64,000 nucleotides of DNA from Streptomyces sp. SLBN-118 (GTDB lineage: Bacteria > Actinomycetota > Actinomycetes > Streptomycetales > Streptomycetaceae), in NCBI RefSeq assembly GCF_006715635.1, contig NZ_VFNP01000002.1:2356001-2420000 (forward strand), given 5' to 3'. A model generated the notes under the pieces. That model saw nothing but the letters and a program-made list of their open reading frames with translations, did not search any database and was not told where the DNA came from. A program made the translations under genes and the position numbers. Below are positions 27,096 to 34,959 of the stretch, one piece after another (within the stretch, counting starts at the first letter, position 1; the number at the start of each line of letters is the position of its first letter).

Positions 27096-28154
27096 TCAAG
27101 CGGCCACCTCGCGGACAAGGGCCTCGACCTTCTGCATCGCGGCGAGGAAGACGGCCTGCGAGTGCAACTCATCGCGCCGCTCGAAGGATTCGCGTGCCTG
27201 CTGGGCGGCCTTCTCGGTCAGGTTGCCTTCGCGCAGGGTGTCGCCGCAGGCGATCAGGACGTGCGGGCCGAGGTCCCAGATGATCGCGTTGACGGCGGCC
27301 CCGGCCGCCGCCAGGTCGTCAATGTCGGCCAGCGACCATCCGAAGTCGTGCGGGTCGATGTCCTTTTCCCGCATGACCTGCACAGCCGCGCGGTACATGC
27401 CACCGGTCCCGCCGGCAGGCTCATCGAACTTCATCCCGGGCTGGAGCGGCATGTCATCGAGGAGCATTCGGGCCATCAGTTCAGCGACTTCCGGGGGCGT
27501 GTGGATCTCCGCGAGGGCATCGTGGGCCCCCTGGGAGCGCATCACGGCCAGCAGCGCGCCCATCACGTCCGTGGTGGAGCGAGCGTCTGGGTCATCGCTA
27601 CTGGTCAGGTGCAGCAACCCTCGAGTGAGAGCGGCCTCGACCACGGCCCTGACGGCGCGAGCGCGAGTCGGACCCGGCTTCTCGTCGTCAACCCACTTGT
27701 GCAGTGGCGTGGCTCGGTCGATGAGGTCAGGACGCATGATCCACCAGCGCGCCCAGCATTCACGGAAGGCTGTGAGGAGCTGGTCGTCATCGAGACTGAG
27801 CCACCAGTCGGCGGCGAGATAGGCTTCCGGGCCGCGCAGAGGCCACAGGGCGAGCGTGGCCACCACACCGATGGGGACTTCGATGCCTGCCCCGCCCTGG
27901 GCGTGATGCCAGGCGTAGCTGACGGCTTCGGCGATGTCGAAGGCGGTCTCGTGCGGGTTGCCCAACGAGGGGCGGTAGTGGGCCAGTTTTGGTTTGACCG
28001 TGGCCAGCTTGGGGCGGGGCTGGGCCGACATTGTGACGGGGGCTGGCGCCGGCGGGAGGTCGGCGAGGTATCTGCGGGGCGTTGCCGCGGGGGCGGGCGG
28101 AGCTGGGGGTTCGTTGGGAGTGTCGGCGTCGGCGAACAGGTCGAGCTGGCTCAT
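27096..28154 (-). CDS. N-6 adenine DNA methyltransferase-like protein
   Basis: 352 aa; ATG 28154 with GGAGGA 6 nt upstream. A Pro/Ala-rich start is followed by a methyltransferase fold: IHTPPEVAELMARML, then SAM-binding motif I FDEPAGGTGGM (about residue 242), then WSLADIDDLAAAG and ACGDTLREGN. This resembles HsdM-like N6 methylases. The catalytic (N/D)PP(Y/F) motif expected after GDTL is not visible, so it may bind SAM without methylating, or be a divergent enzyme. It lies between phage-specific genes and is probably for host-restriction evasion. Confidence 0.75.
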   Translation of the reverse strand: MSQLDLFADADTPNEPPAPPAPAATPRRYLADLPPAPAPVTMSAQPRPKLATVKPKLAHYRPSLGNPHETAFDIAEAVSYAWHHAQGGAGIEVPIGVVATLALWPLRGPEAYLAADWWLSLDDDQLLTAFRECWARWWIMRPDLIDRATPLHKWVDDEKPGPTRARAVRAVVEAALTRGLLHLTSSDDPDARSTTDVMGALLAVMRSQGAHDALAEIHTPPEVAELMARMLLDDMPLQPGMKFDEPAGGTGGMYRAAVQVMREKDIDPHDFGWSLADIDDLAAAGAAVNAIIWDLGPHVLIACGDTLREGNLTEKAAQQARESFERRDELHSQAVFLAAMQKVEALVREVAA

Positions 28155-28193
28155 GCTGTTCCTCCTGGATCGGTGAGTGTCGGGCGGCGCGTC

Positions 28194-28233
28194 GTTGCGT
28201 GGCGGCCCGCGCGGGTGCGGGCCGCCACGCAAC
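28194..28233. terminator. Very strong hairpin, likely terminator
   Basis: GTTGCGTGGCGGCCCGC (28194-28210), loop GCGGGT, GCGGGCCGCCACGCAAC (28217-28233): a perfect 17-bp stem, 5 bp after the stop of the upstream gene at 28239. Confidence 0.65.
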
Positions 28234-28238
28234 GGGGG

Positions 28239-29129
28239 TCAGCGCGCTGCGCGATGCATGCGGCGGAGCGTCGCGGCGGCTTCCTCGGTGTGCCCAGCGG
28301 CCGACAGGGCGGTGTGTCGCAGCAGCTCGGTCATGTCCTCGGTGGTGACCTGGGCGAGGATGTCGGTGAGGCTCAGGTGCCGCTGATGGTGCGCGCGGTA
28401 CGGGTATCCGGTGGCCAGCGTGAGCACGATGCCCGGTACGAACTGGTCGGTCTGCTCGTCGATGAGGCCGAGTCGGCGGCCGATGCGGTGGATCGCGTCG
28501 GGGTCGCCGAGGAGGACGGTCGGCGGGACGGCCCGGTGAGCACGCTTCGCGGCCGATATCTCCCGCTGTACGTACGCCTCCCAGTTCAGTCGGGCGTCAG
28601 CCTCCCTGCCGTCTGCCAGGAGTGCGCTGGATGAGAGGGTGGCCGCGAAGCGGGGCGTCTGGACGGCCGTGTCCATGTACTCGGCGGGCGTGAGTCCTGC
28701 TCGGAGGACCGCGGGGTTGTGGGATTGGGCGTGGAAGTGCTCAACGGTGGCGAGCAGTGCGCTTCGGGCGGCAGCGGGGTGGACGCCCAGTCGGCTGACC
28801 AGGCTTGCGCAAAGGATCTCCGACGCGATGGTGAGCATGTCTTTCTCCAAGGGGTCTAGTGGGTGCGGTAGTTGGGCGTCTGCTGCGGCCAGGCGCGCCG
28901 GGCTGGCGACGAGTTCTTCCGCCCAGACGCGCAGGGCGATGTCGCCGGCGGTGTCCGCGTCGGGGGCGGTGATGATGTAGGCGTGCTGTTGGGCTTCCTG
29001 GAGCTCAGCGCACCGCTTGTCGTGGGCGGTGTCGTCGCCGGGCGGGAGTTCGACTGCCACGACTTCGATCTCGGCGGGGCTGGGCTCCCGGTAGATGACC
29101 CACCACGGCTGCTGGGGTGGACTGGTCAC
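28239..29129 (-). CDS. Phage hypothetical protein, 296 aa
   Basis: GTG start with AAGGAG at -8. Mostly helical: an N-terminal domain with PWWVIYREPSPAEIEVVAVE and a possible binding region, then a long helical C-terminal part (MLTIASEILCASLVSRLG...). No family recognised. Unusually, a second start signal (CCCTTGGAGAAAGACATG, ATG at 28838) occurs in frame at residue 98. That signal closely matches the leader motif used by other early genes, so a shorter 199-aa product may also be made. Confidence 0.68.
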   Translation of the reverse strand: MTSPPQQPWWVIYREPSPAEIEVVAVELPPGDDTAHDKRCAELQEAQQHAYIITAPDADTAGDIALRVWAEELVASPARLAAADAQLPHPLDPLEKDMLTIASEILCASLVSRLGVHPAAARSALLATVEHFHAQSHNPAVLRAGLTPAEYMDTAVQTPRFAATLSSSALLADGREADARLNWEAYVQREISAAKRAHRAVPPTVLLGDPDAIHRIGRRLGLIDEQTDQFVPGIVLTLATGYPYRAHHQRHLSLTDILAQVTTEDMTELLRHTALSAAGHTEEAAATLRRMHRAAR

Positions 29130-29167
29130 AGGTCTCTCCTTCGGGTGTGGCGGCTTTGGCGGGCGGG

Positions 29168-29515
29168 TCAGCCCTGGGCCTTCGGCGAGGGGTGGTGGAT
29201 GAGGAGTTCGGCGATCTCCCGGGCGATGTGCTCCATGAGGGTGCGGATCTTCTTCCTGTCGCCGCCCAGGTAAAGGGCCAGGTCGAGGACCTGGGGGGCG
29301 GCGGTGTAGTCGAGGAGCTGCCGGTACTGCTGCTGGCTGAGCGTCCCGAGATCGTCGGGTCGCAGCGCCCAGGACGCGGTTGCGGCGTTGTCCACGAGAC
29401 GCGCGGCGGCGCGAAGGGTCGCGTCGTCGGGCGCGCGGGTGAGGATGACGAGGGACATGGCGCCGAGGTGGTGCTCCGGCGTACTGGTGACCGGCGTCGA
29501 GGGGCGGGCAGACAT
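29168..29515 (-). CDS. Phage hypothetical protein, 115 aa
   Basis: ATG preceded by GGAGG. Soluble and helical: LVILTRAPDDATLRAAARLV suggests a conserved core, followed by DLALYLGGDRKKIRTLMEHI. No family recognised. A variant of the repeated phage promoter lies 40-57 bp upstream, so it probably starts its own transcript with the 296-aa gene behind it. Confidence 0.66.
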   Translation of the reverse strand: MSARPSTPVTSTPEHHLGAMSLVILTRAPDDATLRAAARLVDNAATASWALRPDDLGTLSQQQYRQLLDYTAAPQVLDLALYLGGDRKKIRTLMEHIAREIAELLIHHPSPKAQG

Positions 29516-29555
29516 GGGGCCTCCGGTTCGGGGTGGGGGCGAACCACCTCCGAAT

Positions 29556-29572
29556 GCTTCTTTTCTATAGGC
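29556..29572 (-). promoter_or_regulatory. Variant of the phage repeat promoter
   Basis: Minus strand GCCTATAGAAAAGAAGC, differing from the consensus GCATATAGAATAGAAC at a few positions. It lies upstream of the 115-aa gene; no strong -35 is evident. Confidence 0.45.
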
Positions 29573-29615
29573 ATTCGGGGCAGGGTGCGCCCGTGGTCGG
29601 GACGGGAAGGGGTGG

Positions 29616-29822
29616 CTAGTTCTGGGGAAAGTCCACGACCGGGGCGGTCGCGTCGTCGGAGACGTCGTCCGGCACGGCGACTGTCAGCGCGTCAGCGACG
29701 CACGTCGTAGCCGCATCCTTGGCGTCGGTGGCGAGGTCGAGGATGTCGCCGACTCCGCGCCCCCGTTCGCCCAGGGGCACGTGGACCGTCGGGCTGGACG
29801 ACCAGAGCAGGGGTTGTGGCGA
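29616..29822 (-). pseudogene. In-frame continuation of the upstream gene after a TGA stop
   Basis: Immediately after the TGA ending the gene at 29823, the same frame stays open for 68 codons (SPQPLLWSSSPTVHVPLGER, then RGVGDILDLATDAKDAATT..., ending VVDFPQN) with strongly G/C-biased third positions. An independent start would be GTG at 29780, but it has no ribosome site. Either the gene carries a nonsense mutation, the stop is read through, or a 54-aa protein is made. The coding signal itself is clear. Confidence 0.5.
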
Positions 29823-30230
29823 TCACTTGAGCGGTCCAATCGTGCGCGGGGCAAGGCCCCGGGGATTGGAGGGCAGGGGGATGGCGATGTCGCGGGGGTC
29901 CGGCAACGGATGGACGTAGAAGTAGCCGGGCGGATGGGTACGGAGGTCGGCCAGCCGGGCGAGGAAGCACACGTCGCCGGCGAGGGTATTCCATGCGGCG
30001 CCGGGCTCCTGAAGCAGGTCGAACTGGAGGAGGAGGCGCCCGTCGTCACCATGCAGGCGCCACAGGGCGTACCCCCTGGGGCCGTCGGTCCGCGTGGCGG
30101 TGATCGTCTTAATGCGCGGCTCGATCCCGGCTGCAGTCTCACTGAGGCGCCGCAGCACCGCACGCGAGAGGTCGCGAGTGGCGAGGCAGACCTGGCGGTC
30201 CGCGATCGGACAGGGGTCGACTGGTGTCAC
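29823..30230 (-). CDS. Phage hypothetical protein, 135 aa
   Basis: GTG start with a perfect AAGGAGG 6 nt upstream. The sequence (KTITATRTDGPRGYALWRLH, GRLLLQFDLLQEPG, PGYFYVHPLPDP) looks like a compact alpha/beta protein. Family not recognised. It is preceded by a 15-bp hairpin and promoter copy B in its leader, and the same frame continues beyond the stop to 29616. Confidence 0.68.
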   Translation of the reverse strand: MTPVDPCPIADRQVCLATRDLSRAVLRRLSETAAGIEPRIKTITATRTDGPRGYALWRLHGDDGRLLLQFDLLQEPGAAWNTLAGDVCFLARLADLRTHPPGYFYVHPLPDPRDIAIPLPSNPRGLAPRTIGPLK

Positions 30231-30252
30231 GTGTGTCCTCCTTGGCGTAGGG

Positions 30253-30294
30253 CCGCCCGGCGGCCGGGTTGTGATGCCACCGGCCGCCGGGCGG
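30253..30294. terminator. Leader hairpin, terminator or attenuator
   Basis: CCGCCCGGCGGCCGG (30253-30267) pairs perfectly with CCGGCCGCCGGGCGG (30280-30294). It lies between promoter copy B and the start at 30230, so in that transcript it would be in the leader. Confidence 0.5.
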
Positions 30295-30324
30295 AGTTCG
30301 GGTGGGGTTTCCCCCTTCTTCTTA

Positions 30325-30357
30325 GTTCTATTCTATATGCATTCGTGGCGTGTGCAA
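30325..30357 (-). promoter_or_regulatory. Phage repeat promoter, copy B
   Basis: Minus strand TTGCAC (30352-30357), 16 bp, TAGAAT (30330-30335) within GCATATAGAATAGAAC (30325-30340). Confidence 0.62.
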
Positions 30358-30391
30358 GATTTCCGGTGAACTTTCTTGATCGACGCCTGCA

Positions 30392-30871
30392 TTACTTCCG
30401 CAGCTCAGCGGGCGTTTCGGCCGCTGCCAGCTCTCGTATGTGGAGGACGAGGCGTGACCCGCTGACCACATGTCCGATCCTCATGTCCGGCCCGACGACT
30501 CGCGTGTGGTCGTCGTCGTCCAGGACACCTTGGTCCACGAGTCCGTCGACGCACGCCTTGAAGCTTGGGTACCAGTTGGCTGGGTCTCGCCTCTGCCGGT
30601 CCTCGGGGTGCAGAACGCCGATGATGTGCGCCCGCTCCAGGTGCGGGACGTCCCGCGAGGCTGCCCAGGCCGCGCGCCGCAGGACCCTGGTGATGTCGGC
30701 CCGGCGGTGATGGTGAAGCCTCTGGTTGGAGTTGAGGAGCAGCAACCGCGGGGGCATGGCGACCCTGAAACGGCGCCCCGGCCTTCCGTCGAACCAATCC
30801 GTCGTCTCGGCGGGAGGGTTGTGGAGCTGGCGCGGCGCCGACGGGCCGGTAACCCTGGGCGCGTCCTTCAT
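30392..30871 (-). CDS. RusA-like Holliday-junction endonuclease
   Basis: 159 aa; ATG with AAGGA. The signature LLLNSNQRLHHHRRADITRV, then DRQRRDPANWYPSFKACVDG and LDDDDHTRVVGP, matches the RusA crossover-junction resolvase fold (N.R.HW-type start, RRDxxN...K...DgLv...DDxxv). RusA-type enzymes resolve branched DNA during phage replication and recombination. This fits the nearby Sak4-like ATPase and exonuclease. The conserved acidic residues (D in RRDPAN, the DDDD run) are present. Confidence 0.82.
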   Translation of the reverse strand: MKDAPRVTGPSAPRQLHNPPAETTDWFDGRPGRRFRVAMPPRLLLLNSNQRLHHHRRADITRVLRRAAWAASRDVPHLERAHIIGVLHPEDRQRRDPANWYPSFKACVDGLVDQGVLDDDDHTRVVGPDMRIGHVVSGSRLVLHIRELAAAETPAELRK

Positions 30872-30910
30872 GGCTGTCCTTCTGTGAGTTGGGGTGGAAT
30901 GCGGCCGAGG

Positions 30911-31288
30911 TCAGGCGGCAGGCTCGCCGAGCGCCAAAGCCCAGTGGTTGGCGGCTCGGGGGGCGGCGTGTGGCACGTAGGCGACGGCCTCGACGGGGAC
31001 GTCCGCGTAGCTGCCGTAGGTACGGCGGCACAGGTTGCCCTGCGCGGTAGTGGCCGGATTGGTGTGCGAGTCCGGGTCGTTGCTGCCGATCAGGTGTGCC
31101 CACCGCTCGTAGACGCCTGCCTGGGGCTGGTGGATGTGCAGCCGGACGCCCATGCCGTACTCCACGCCGGCATGGAAGATGGCGGCGAACTCGATGCCGG
31201 GCGCGGGCAGGTCAGGGTTGAGCTGCGCGATGAGCGCCACGGCCGCGACCGGTCCGAGCAGTGCGCGCATCGATCGGTTGTGGGTCAT
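30911..31288 (-). CDS. Phage hypothetical protein, 125 aa
   Basis: ATG with AAGGAG 8 nt upstream. It contains MRALLGPVAAVALIAQLN (weakly hydrophobic), GVEYGMGVRLHIHQPQAG and WALALGEPAA. No family recognised. It lies between the WhiB-like gene and the RusA gene and is probably in the same transcript. Confidence 0.66.
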   Translation of the reverse strand: MTHNRSMRALLGPVAAVALIAQLNPDLPAPGIEFAAIFHAGVEYGMGVRLHIHQPQAGVYERWAHLIGSNDPDSHTNPATTAQGNLCRRTYGSYADVPVEAVAYVPHAAPRAANHWALALGEPAA

Positions 31289-31309
31289 GTGTCCTACTCC
31301 TTCGGTGGA

Positions 31310-31768
31310 TCAGGCGACGTCGGGGAGTTCGAGCTGCTGGGCGTCGGACTCGTCCTCGTCGTCCAGCGGGTTGGGCCCCGGTCTGTAGAAGGGCTCGCAC
31401 CCGGGGCACTGCTGCTCGACTGCGCGGCGGTGGGCGCGCGACCCGGCGGCTGTTCCGCACGACTTACGGAAGACCGGCAGCGGCAGCTCGGACGGGTCGG
31501 TGTCCGGCAGGGCGTGAACGATCACGCCGTTGAGCCAGATTCGGCCGCCGCAGACGCCGTCGAAGCCGTTCTTGGCGGGCAGGACCTGTCGAATGCAGGC
31601 AGCCCGGTCGGGGCAGCCGCCGCAGACGTAGAGGACGGGTTCGCAGATGGCCACCAGGTCCTTGCCGTTCTTCCACCGGTTGTCGGCCACGGCGAAGTCG
31701 GGATCGCCCCAGCAGGGGGCGTGGCCGGTGACGTGCGTACCGGTCAGGGAGTTGCGAGAGCCGGTCAC
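31310..31768 (-). CDS. Phage WhiB-like iron-sulfur regulator
   Basis: 152 aa; the GTG at 31768 overlaps the methyltransferase stop. Four cysteines fit the Wbl pattern: C19 (PCWGDPDF), then C49-x2-C52-x5-C58 (VCGGCPDRAAC), followed by a glycine-rich turn FDGVCGGRIW where WhiB proteins have G(V/I)WGG. Wbl proteins bind a [4Fe-4S] cluster and usually act on the primary sigma factor; phage versions can reset host gene expression. The tail adds another CPGC pair. The W-to-C change in the turn is unusual and could alter sigma contact. Confidence 0.8.
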   Translation of the reverse strand: MTGSRNSLTGTHVTGHAPCWGDPDFAVADNRWKNGKDLVAICEPVLYVCGGCPDRAACIRQVLPAKNGFDGVCGGRIWLNGVIVHALPDTDPSELPLPVFRKSCGTAAGSRAHRRAVEQQCPGCEPFYRPGPNPLDDEDESDAQQLELPDVA

Positions 31769-33261
31769 AGGACGGGCTCCAATCGCTGGCCTATCCACCG
31801 CGCGACGTTGACGGAGACCGCGTTGCCTGCCTGCATGGTCTGTTCCGCCTGGTTGCCGTAGACGACGTACTTCGCGGGGAACCGCTGCCCTTCGAGCTGT
31901 TCGCGGGGCTTGAGCATTCGGAAGTAGCAGTCGCTGATGTCCGGAGCGGAGCGGACCAGAGCGGCCGAGTCGCGGGTGGACAGGGTGTGGACGGGTTCGG
32001 TGGCCGTCTTCACCGCGGCCTTGCGGTACGGCACGACGAGGGTGTTCCGCGCCCGCTCGAGCACTCGGCCGGCGTGGGTGACCAGGCCGTGGTGATTGCC
32101 CTTCGCTGTGACTCCGCTCAGCGGATTGCTCGCGGGGCTGGCGGTGGCGTGGTTGCGGAACTCGACGATGAACGGGTTCACCGTCAGGAGGGCTTCGCTC
32201 TCGCGGGTGGTGCGGGTGCGCAGCGGCACGTCGACGGGAACGGCGTCGGTGTTCCATGAGCCGCCGGTCGGCACCAGGAGAGCGTCCCCCTGCTTGGCCG
32301 TGCGGGTCGGTAGTGGCCGTTCCTCGACGGCGTACGCCCTGTCGCCGCCCTCTTTGCCATGGGTGAGGGTGATCGAGCTGGGGCGGTATGGGAACTTGAT
32401 GATGCCCGCGCGGATACGGTCCATCGTGGTGTCTACGAGGGGCTTCTTGCGGTCGCCGATGCGCGTGCCGAGGTCGTCCCAGTTGATGATGTCGCTGGCC
32501 GGGCGGACGTACGGCTCGACCATGGCGTGACGGCAACGGGCGTTGGGACAGCGGTAGATGTAGTCGCGCCGGTACTTCCCGATCCGTACGCCCTCGACGT
32601 TCCAGGACTGGACGGCGTGCACGTCCTCGCCGCAGTGCACACACGGCGCGAGCGGCTTGGGCTCCAGGTCCGGCTTGCGCATGGCCTTGAGGGTGAAAAC
32701 CACGTACATCCGATCGCGCCACTGCGGTGCGCGCAGGTTGACGTCGTCCCCGATGTGGGCGCTGCTGACGCATACGATCTGGTACTGGTAGCCGAGCAGT
32801 TCCATCGCTTCGAGCCACTTCGGGAACAAGATCCAGTCGAGACCGAACTCAACGACGTTCTCCACAACGATGGCCTTGAAACGCTTGGCCTCGGCTGCCC
32901 GGACGACACACCAGCCGGTGACCCGGGTCCGTTCGAAGGCGTCCTTGGTCAGGGCCTCCCAGTCCTCGCCCTCATCGATCAGGTCGAGCAAATCCATCTG
33001 GTTGGTCTCGCGCCGTCGCCCGCCCGCAGGGCTGATCTCGGTGCAGATGACCGATGCCCACAGGACGTCGGCGTTGGGCAGGTAGCGCATCGGGAAGCCG
33101 GAGATGTCGATGCAGGCGTGGTCGGCGTTGCGGTGGTTGGCAGCGTGCGTGTCGATGGCGAGCTGCCAGTGGTTGATTCCGAGGATCAGTTCGTACCCGG
33201 CTTCTACGAGCCCGGTGCTGCTGCCTCCTGCGCCGCACAGCAGGTCGATGACGGTGGTCAT
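31765..33261 (-). CDS. C5-cytosine-type DNA methyltransferase with zinc-ribbon insert
   Basis: 498 aa. Visible motifs: I (LLCGAGGSSTG, residues 7-17), IV replaced by ASVICTEISPAGG (Cys73 in the catalytic position but no PPC), VI ENV (134-136), VIII QWRDR (180-184) and X GNAVSVNVARWIG near the end. Between VIII and the recognition region lies a CxxC...CxxxxC zinc-ribbon-like insert (C207, C210, C238, C243). It probably modifies phage DNA at cytosines. The changed motif IV, known from other actinophage relatives, could mean altered chemistry. The ATG lies after the ACCTCTTGGAG motif. Confidence 0.85.
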   Translation of the reverse strand: MTTVIDLLCGAGGSSTGLVEAGYELILGINHWQLAIDTHAANHRNADHACIDISGFPMRYLPNADVLWASVICTEISPAGGRRRETNQMDLLDLIDEGEDWEALTKDAFERTRVTGWCVVRAAEAKRFKAIVVENVVEFGLDWILFPKWLEAMELLGYQYQIVCVSSAHIGDDVNLRAPQWRDRMYVVFTLKAMRKPDLEPKPLAPCVHCGEDVHAVQSWNVEGVRIGKYRRDYIYRCPNARCRHAMVEPYVRPASDIINWDDLGTRIGDRKKPLVDTTMDRIRAGIIKFPYRPSSITLTHGKEGGDRAYAVEERPLPTRTAKQGDALLVPTGGSWNTDAVPVDVPLRTRTTRESEALLTVNPFIVEFRNHATASPASNPLSGVTAKGNHHGLVTHAGRVLERARNTLVVPYRKAAVKTATEPVHTLSTRDSAALVRSAPDISDCYFRMLKPREQLEGQRFPAKYVVYGNQAEQTMQAGNAVSVNVARWIGQRLEPVL

Positions 33262-33293
33262 GGTGGTGGTCGTTCTCCAAGAGGTCTGCGGTA

Positions 33294-33320
33294 GTCCGGC
33301 CCGTGGCGAGCGGGCCGGAC
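33294..33320. terminator. Hairpin terminator before the methyltransferase gene
   Basis: GTCCGGCCCG (33294-33303) pairs with CGGGCCGGAC (33311-33320), a perfect 10-bp stem six bases after the stop of the small gene at 33326. The leader motif of the next gene starts 9 bp further on. Confidence 0.55.
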
Positions 33321-33325
33321 GGGGG

Positions 33326-33481
33326 TCAGCGGTGGGCGGCGTGGCGGTGGTGCTGTTCGCCGCACGTGGTGCACCATGGGAGCCGGTCTCGGGTCTCCCG
33401 GCGCAGTTCGTCGACGACGAGCACGGCGAGGCCGGCGGCGACGCCGAGGGCGAGCGCGAGCAGCACGAACGTGATGGTCAT
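33326..33481 (-). CDS. Small membrane protein with Cys/His tail, 51 aa
   Basis: ATG overlaps the upstream stop (ATGA). One hydrophobic helix (TFVLLALALGVAAGLAVLVV) is followed by DELRRETRDR and WCTTCGEQHHRHAAHR, a CxxC plus His cluster able to bind a metal. Too small for family assignment; the codon pattern and overlap support a real gene. Confidence 0.62.
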   Translation of the reverse strand: MTITFVLLALALGVAAGLAVLVVDELRRETRDRLPWCTTCGEQHHRHAAHR

Positions 33482-33696
33482 CGCGTCACCGGCTCGTCGC
33501 GGGCCGGGCAGGGTTGCATGAGCTGCATGCAGGCGACCAGCACGGCGTGGGCGTCGTTGGTCGCCACTGCGTTGTCCAGCGCGGCCTTAGTGTGGGCTCG
33601 CTCCTCGGCGTTCTGCACGTGGGCGATCACGCAGATGCACGGGCGCTTGGTGGTTTCCTCAGCCGCGCTCGGCTGGCCCGCTTCCGCGCCGGGCAT
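33478..33696 (-). CDS. Phage hypothetical protein, 72 aa
   Basis: The ATG at 33696 shares its A with the stop of the preceding gene, and its own stop overlaps the next start; translation is therefore coupled in a three-gene string. Contains RPCICVIAHVQNAEERAHTK and ends MQPCPARDEPVTR. A helical, Cys-containing small protein of unknown role. Confidence 0.62.
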   Translation of the reverse strand: MPGAEAGQPSAAEETTKRPCICVIAHVQNAEERAHTKAALDNAVATNDAHAVLVACMQLMQPCPARDEPVTR

Positions 33697-34349
33697 CAGG
33701 CGCTCACCTGACCGACGTGCGCGAGGTACACGGTGATGATCTCGCCGTTCAGCTCCCAGACGGTCAGCGGCCAGTCCGTGCCGCCCTGTTCGTGGATGCA
33801 CCGCCAGCCGCGCTCCATCAGCTCGTGGGTGGCGTAGCCGTACTCCTTGACCGCCGCGTGGCGGTCATCGAAAGGGCCCTGTACGAGTTTGCTGATGCGC
33901 CTGTGGTCCTTCGTCACACCGTCGAGCTGGACGGACATGAGGTCGATCAGCTTGGGCGCGAGGCGCCGCGCCGTGACGAAGGTGGTGATCGCCTGGACGA
34001 GGGGGACGACGTTGTTGCCATGCTGCGCGTGCTCCCCGTCCTCGGTGGAGTTGTAGACCAACTCGTCGACGGTCGGGTTGTCCTCGTGGCCCCGCCTGAC
34101 GTGCCAGCCCTCCACCTCCGTGGGGTCGAGGGGCAGGTCCTCGACCGAGGAGATCCACAGATGCGATCCGTCGGTGAGCTGCGCGGTGATGCCGAACATG
34201 CCGCCGCAGATCTCGACATCGGCGACGAGCGGGATGCGCCGCAGCGCAGTGATGACCGGCTCGTAGGCATTCCACAACTTGCGCCACAGCGGGTCGTCGG
34301 TGTTGTTGTGCACGGGCATCGGGGCCATCTGCGCGAGGTCGTCGCTCAC
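33696..34349 (-). CDS. Phage hypothetical protein, 217 aa
   Basis: The GTG at 34349 was chosen because TTGGAGAG lies 7 nt upstream as part of the shared leader motif. Soluble: a beta-rich N-terminal part (DVEICGGMFGITAQL, HLWISSVEDLPLDP) and a helical middle, ending WELNGEIITVYLAHVG. No family recognised. First gene of the coupled string ending at 33326. Confidence 0.7.
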   Translation of the reverse strand: MSDDLAQMAPMPVHNNTDDPLWRKLWNAYEPVITALRRIPLVADVEICGGMFGITAQLTDGSHLWISSVEDLPLDPTEVEGWHVRRGHEDNPTVDELVYNSTEDGEHAQHGNNVVPLVQAITTFVTARRLAPKLIDLMSVQLDGVTKDHRRISKLVQGPFDDRHAAVKEYGYATHELMERGWRCIHEQGGTDWPLTVWELNGEIITVYLAHVGQVSA

Positions 34350-34428
34350 GGGCTTCTCTCCAAGAGGTCTTGTGCCGCTCAACAGTACAGAGTTGGGATC
34401 TATTTTGGAACGGATTGAAACGCTTCGA

Positions 34429-34857
34429 CTAGTAGACGGGGGGCTTCCGGCGCTCCTCTCGCGCCCCTCGCGCCACGGCGGTCAGGACCGCCAACTCGTC
34501 GGCGCGCTGCTGCGCCGCCTCGGCGATACGTCGCGCCTGGTAGGCGAGACTGCGCGCCTGCATGAGGGCGTAGTGGTTGTCGCGGGGGTCGAGGTGGATC
34601 TCCGCGCCACCGATTTCATTGAGGAGTTCGGCGACGATCTCGTCTCGCAGGTGCTCGGCGCGGCCGAGGCCGTCGAGGTCGCGCTCACGCTCGGCCTGGT
34701 CCTTGAGGCTGGCGACCTGGATGAGCATGTCGCCGACACCCTCGGGGTCTTCGCGGTAGAGGTCGGCGAGGGTGCGGATCAACTCGTGGGCGGCATCGCC
34801 GCCGTCGAGCACGATTGCACCCTTTTGCTCGTGACGAAGGGTGGGCAGGTAGCTCAT
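34429..34857 (-). CDS. Phage hypothetical coiled-coil protein, 142 aa
   Basis: ATG with AAGGA. Mainly long amphipathic helices (LIRTLADLYREDPEGVGDML, RIAEAAQQRADELAVLTAV) with a basic end. Its leader begins at phage repeat promoter copy C, about 40 bp upstream. Function unknown. Confidence 0.68.
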   Translation of the reverse strand: MSYLPTLRHEQKGAIVLDGGDAAHELIRTLADLYREDPEGVGDMLIQVASLKDQAERERDLDGLGRAEHLRDEIVAELLNEIGGAEIHLDPRDNHYALMQARSLAYQARRIAEAAQQRADELAVLTAVARGAREERRKPPVY

Positions 34858-34897
34858 GTCGTCCTTCCGATCCGAGGGGGCCTTTCCCCTTCTTCTG

Positions 34898-34930
34898 GTT
34901 CTATTCTATATGCAATACCAGGGATGTCCA
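34898..34930 (-). promoter_or_regulatory. Phage repeat promoter, copy C
   Basis: Minus strand TGGACA (34925-34930), 16 bp, TAGAAT (34903-34908) within GCATATAGAATAGAAC (34898-34913). Confidence 0.62.
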
Positions 34931-34959
34931 GATTCCTGATGAAATATTCTTTCGGAAGC

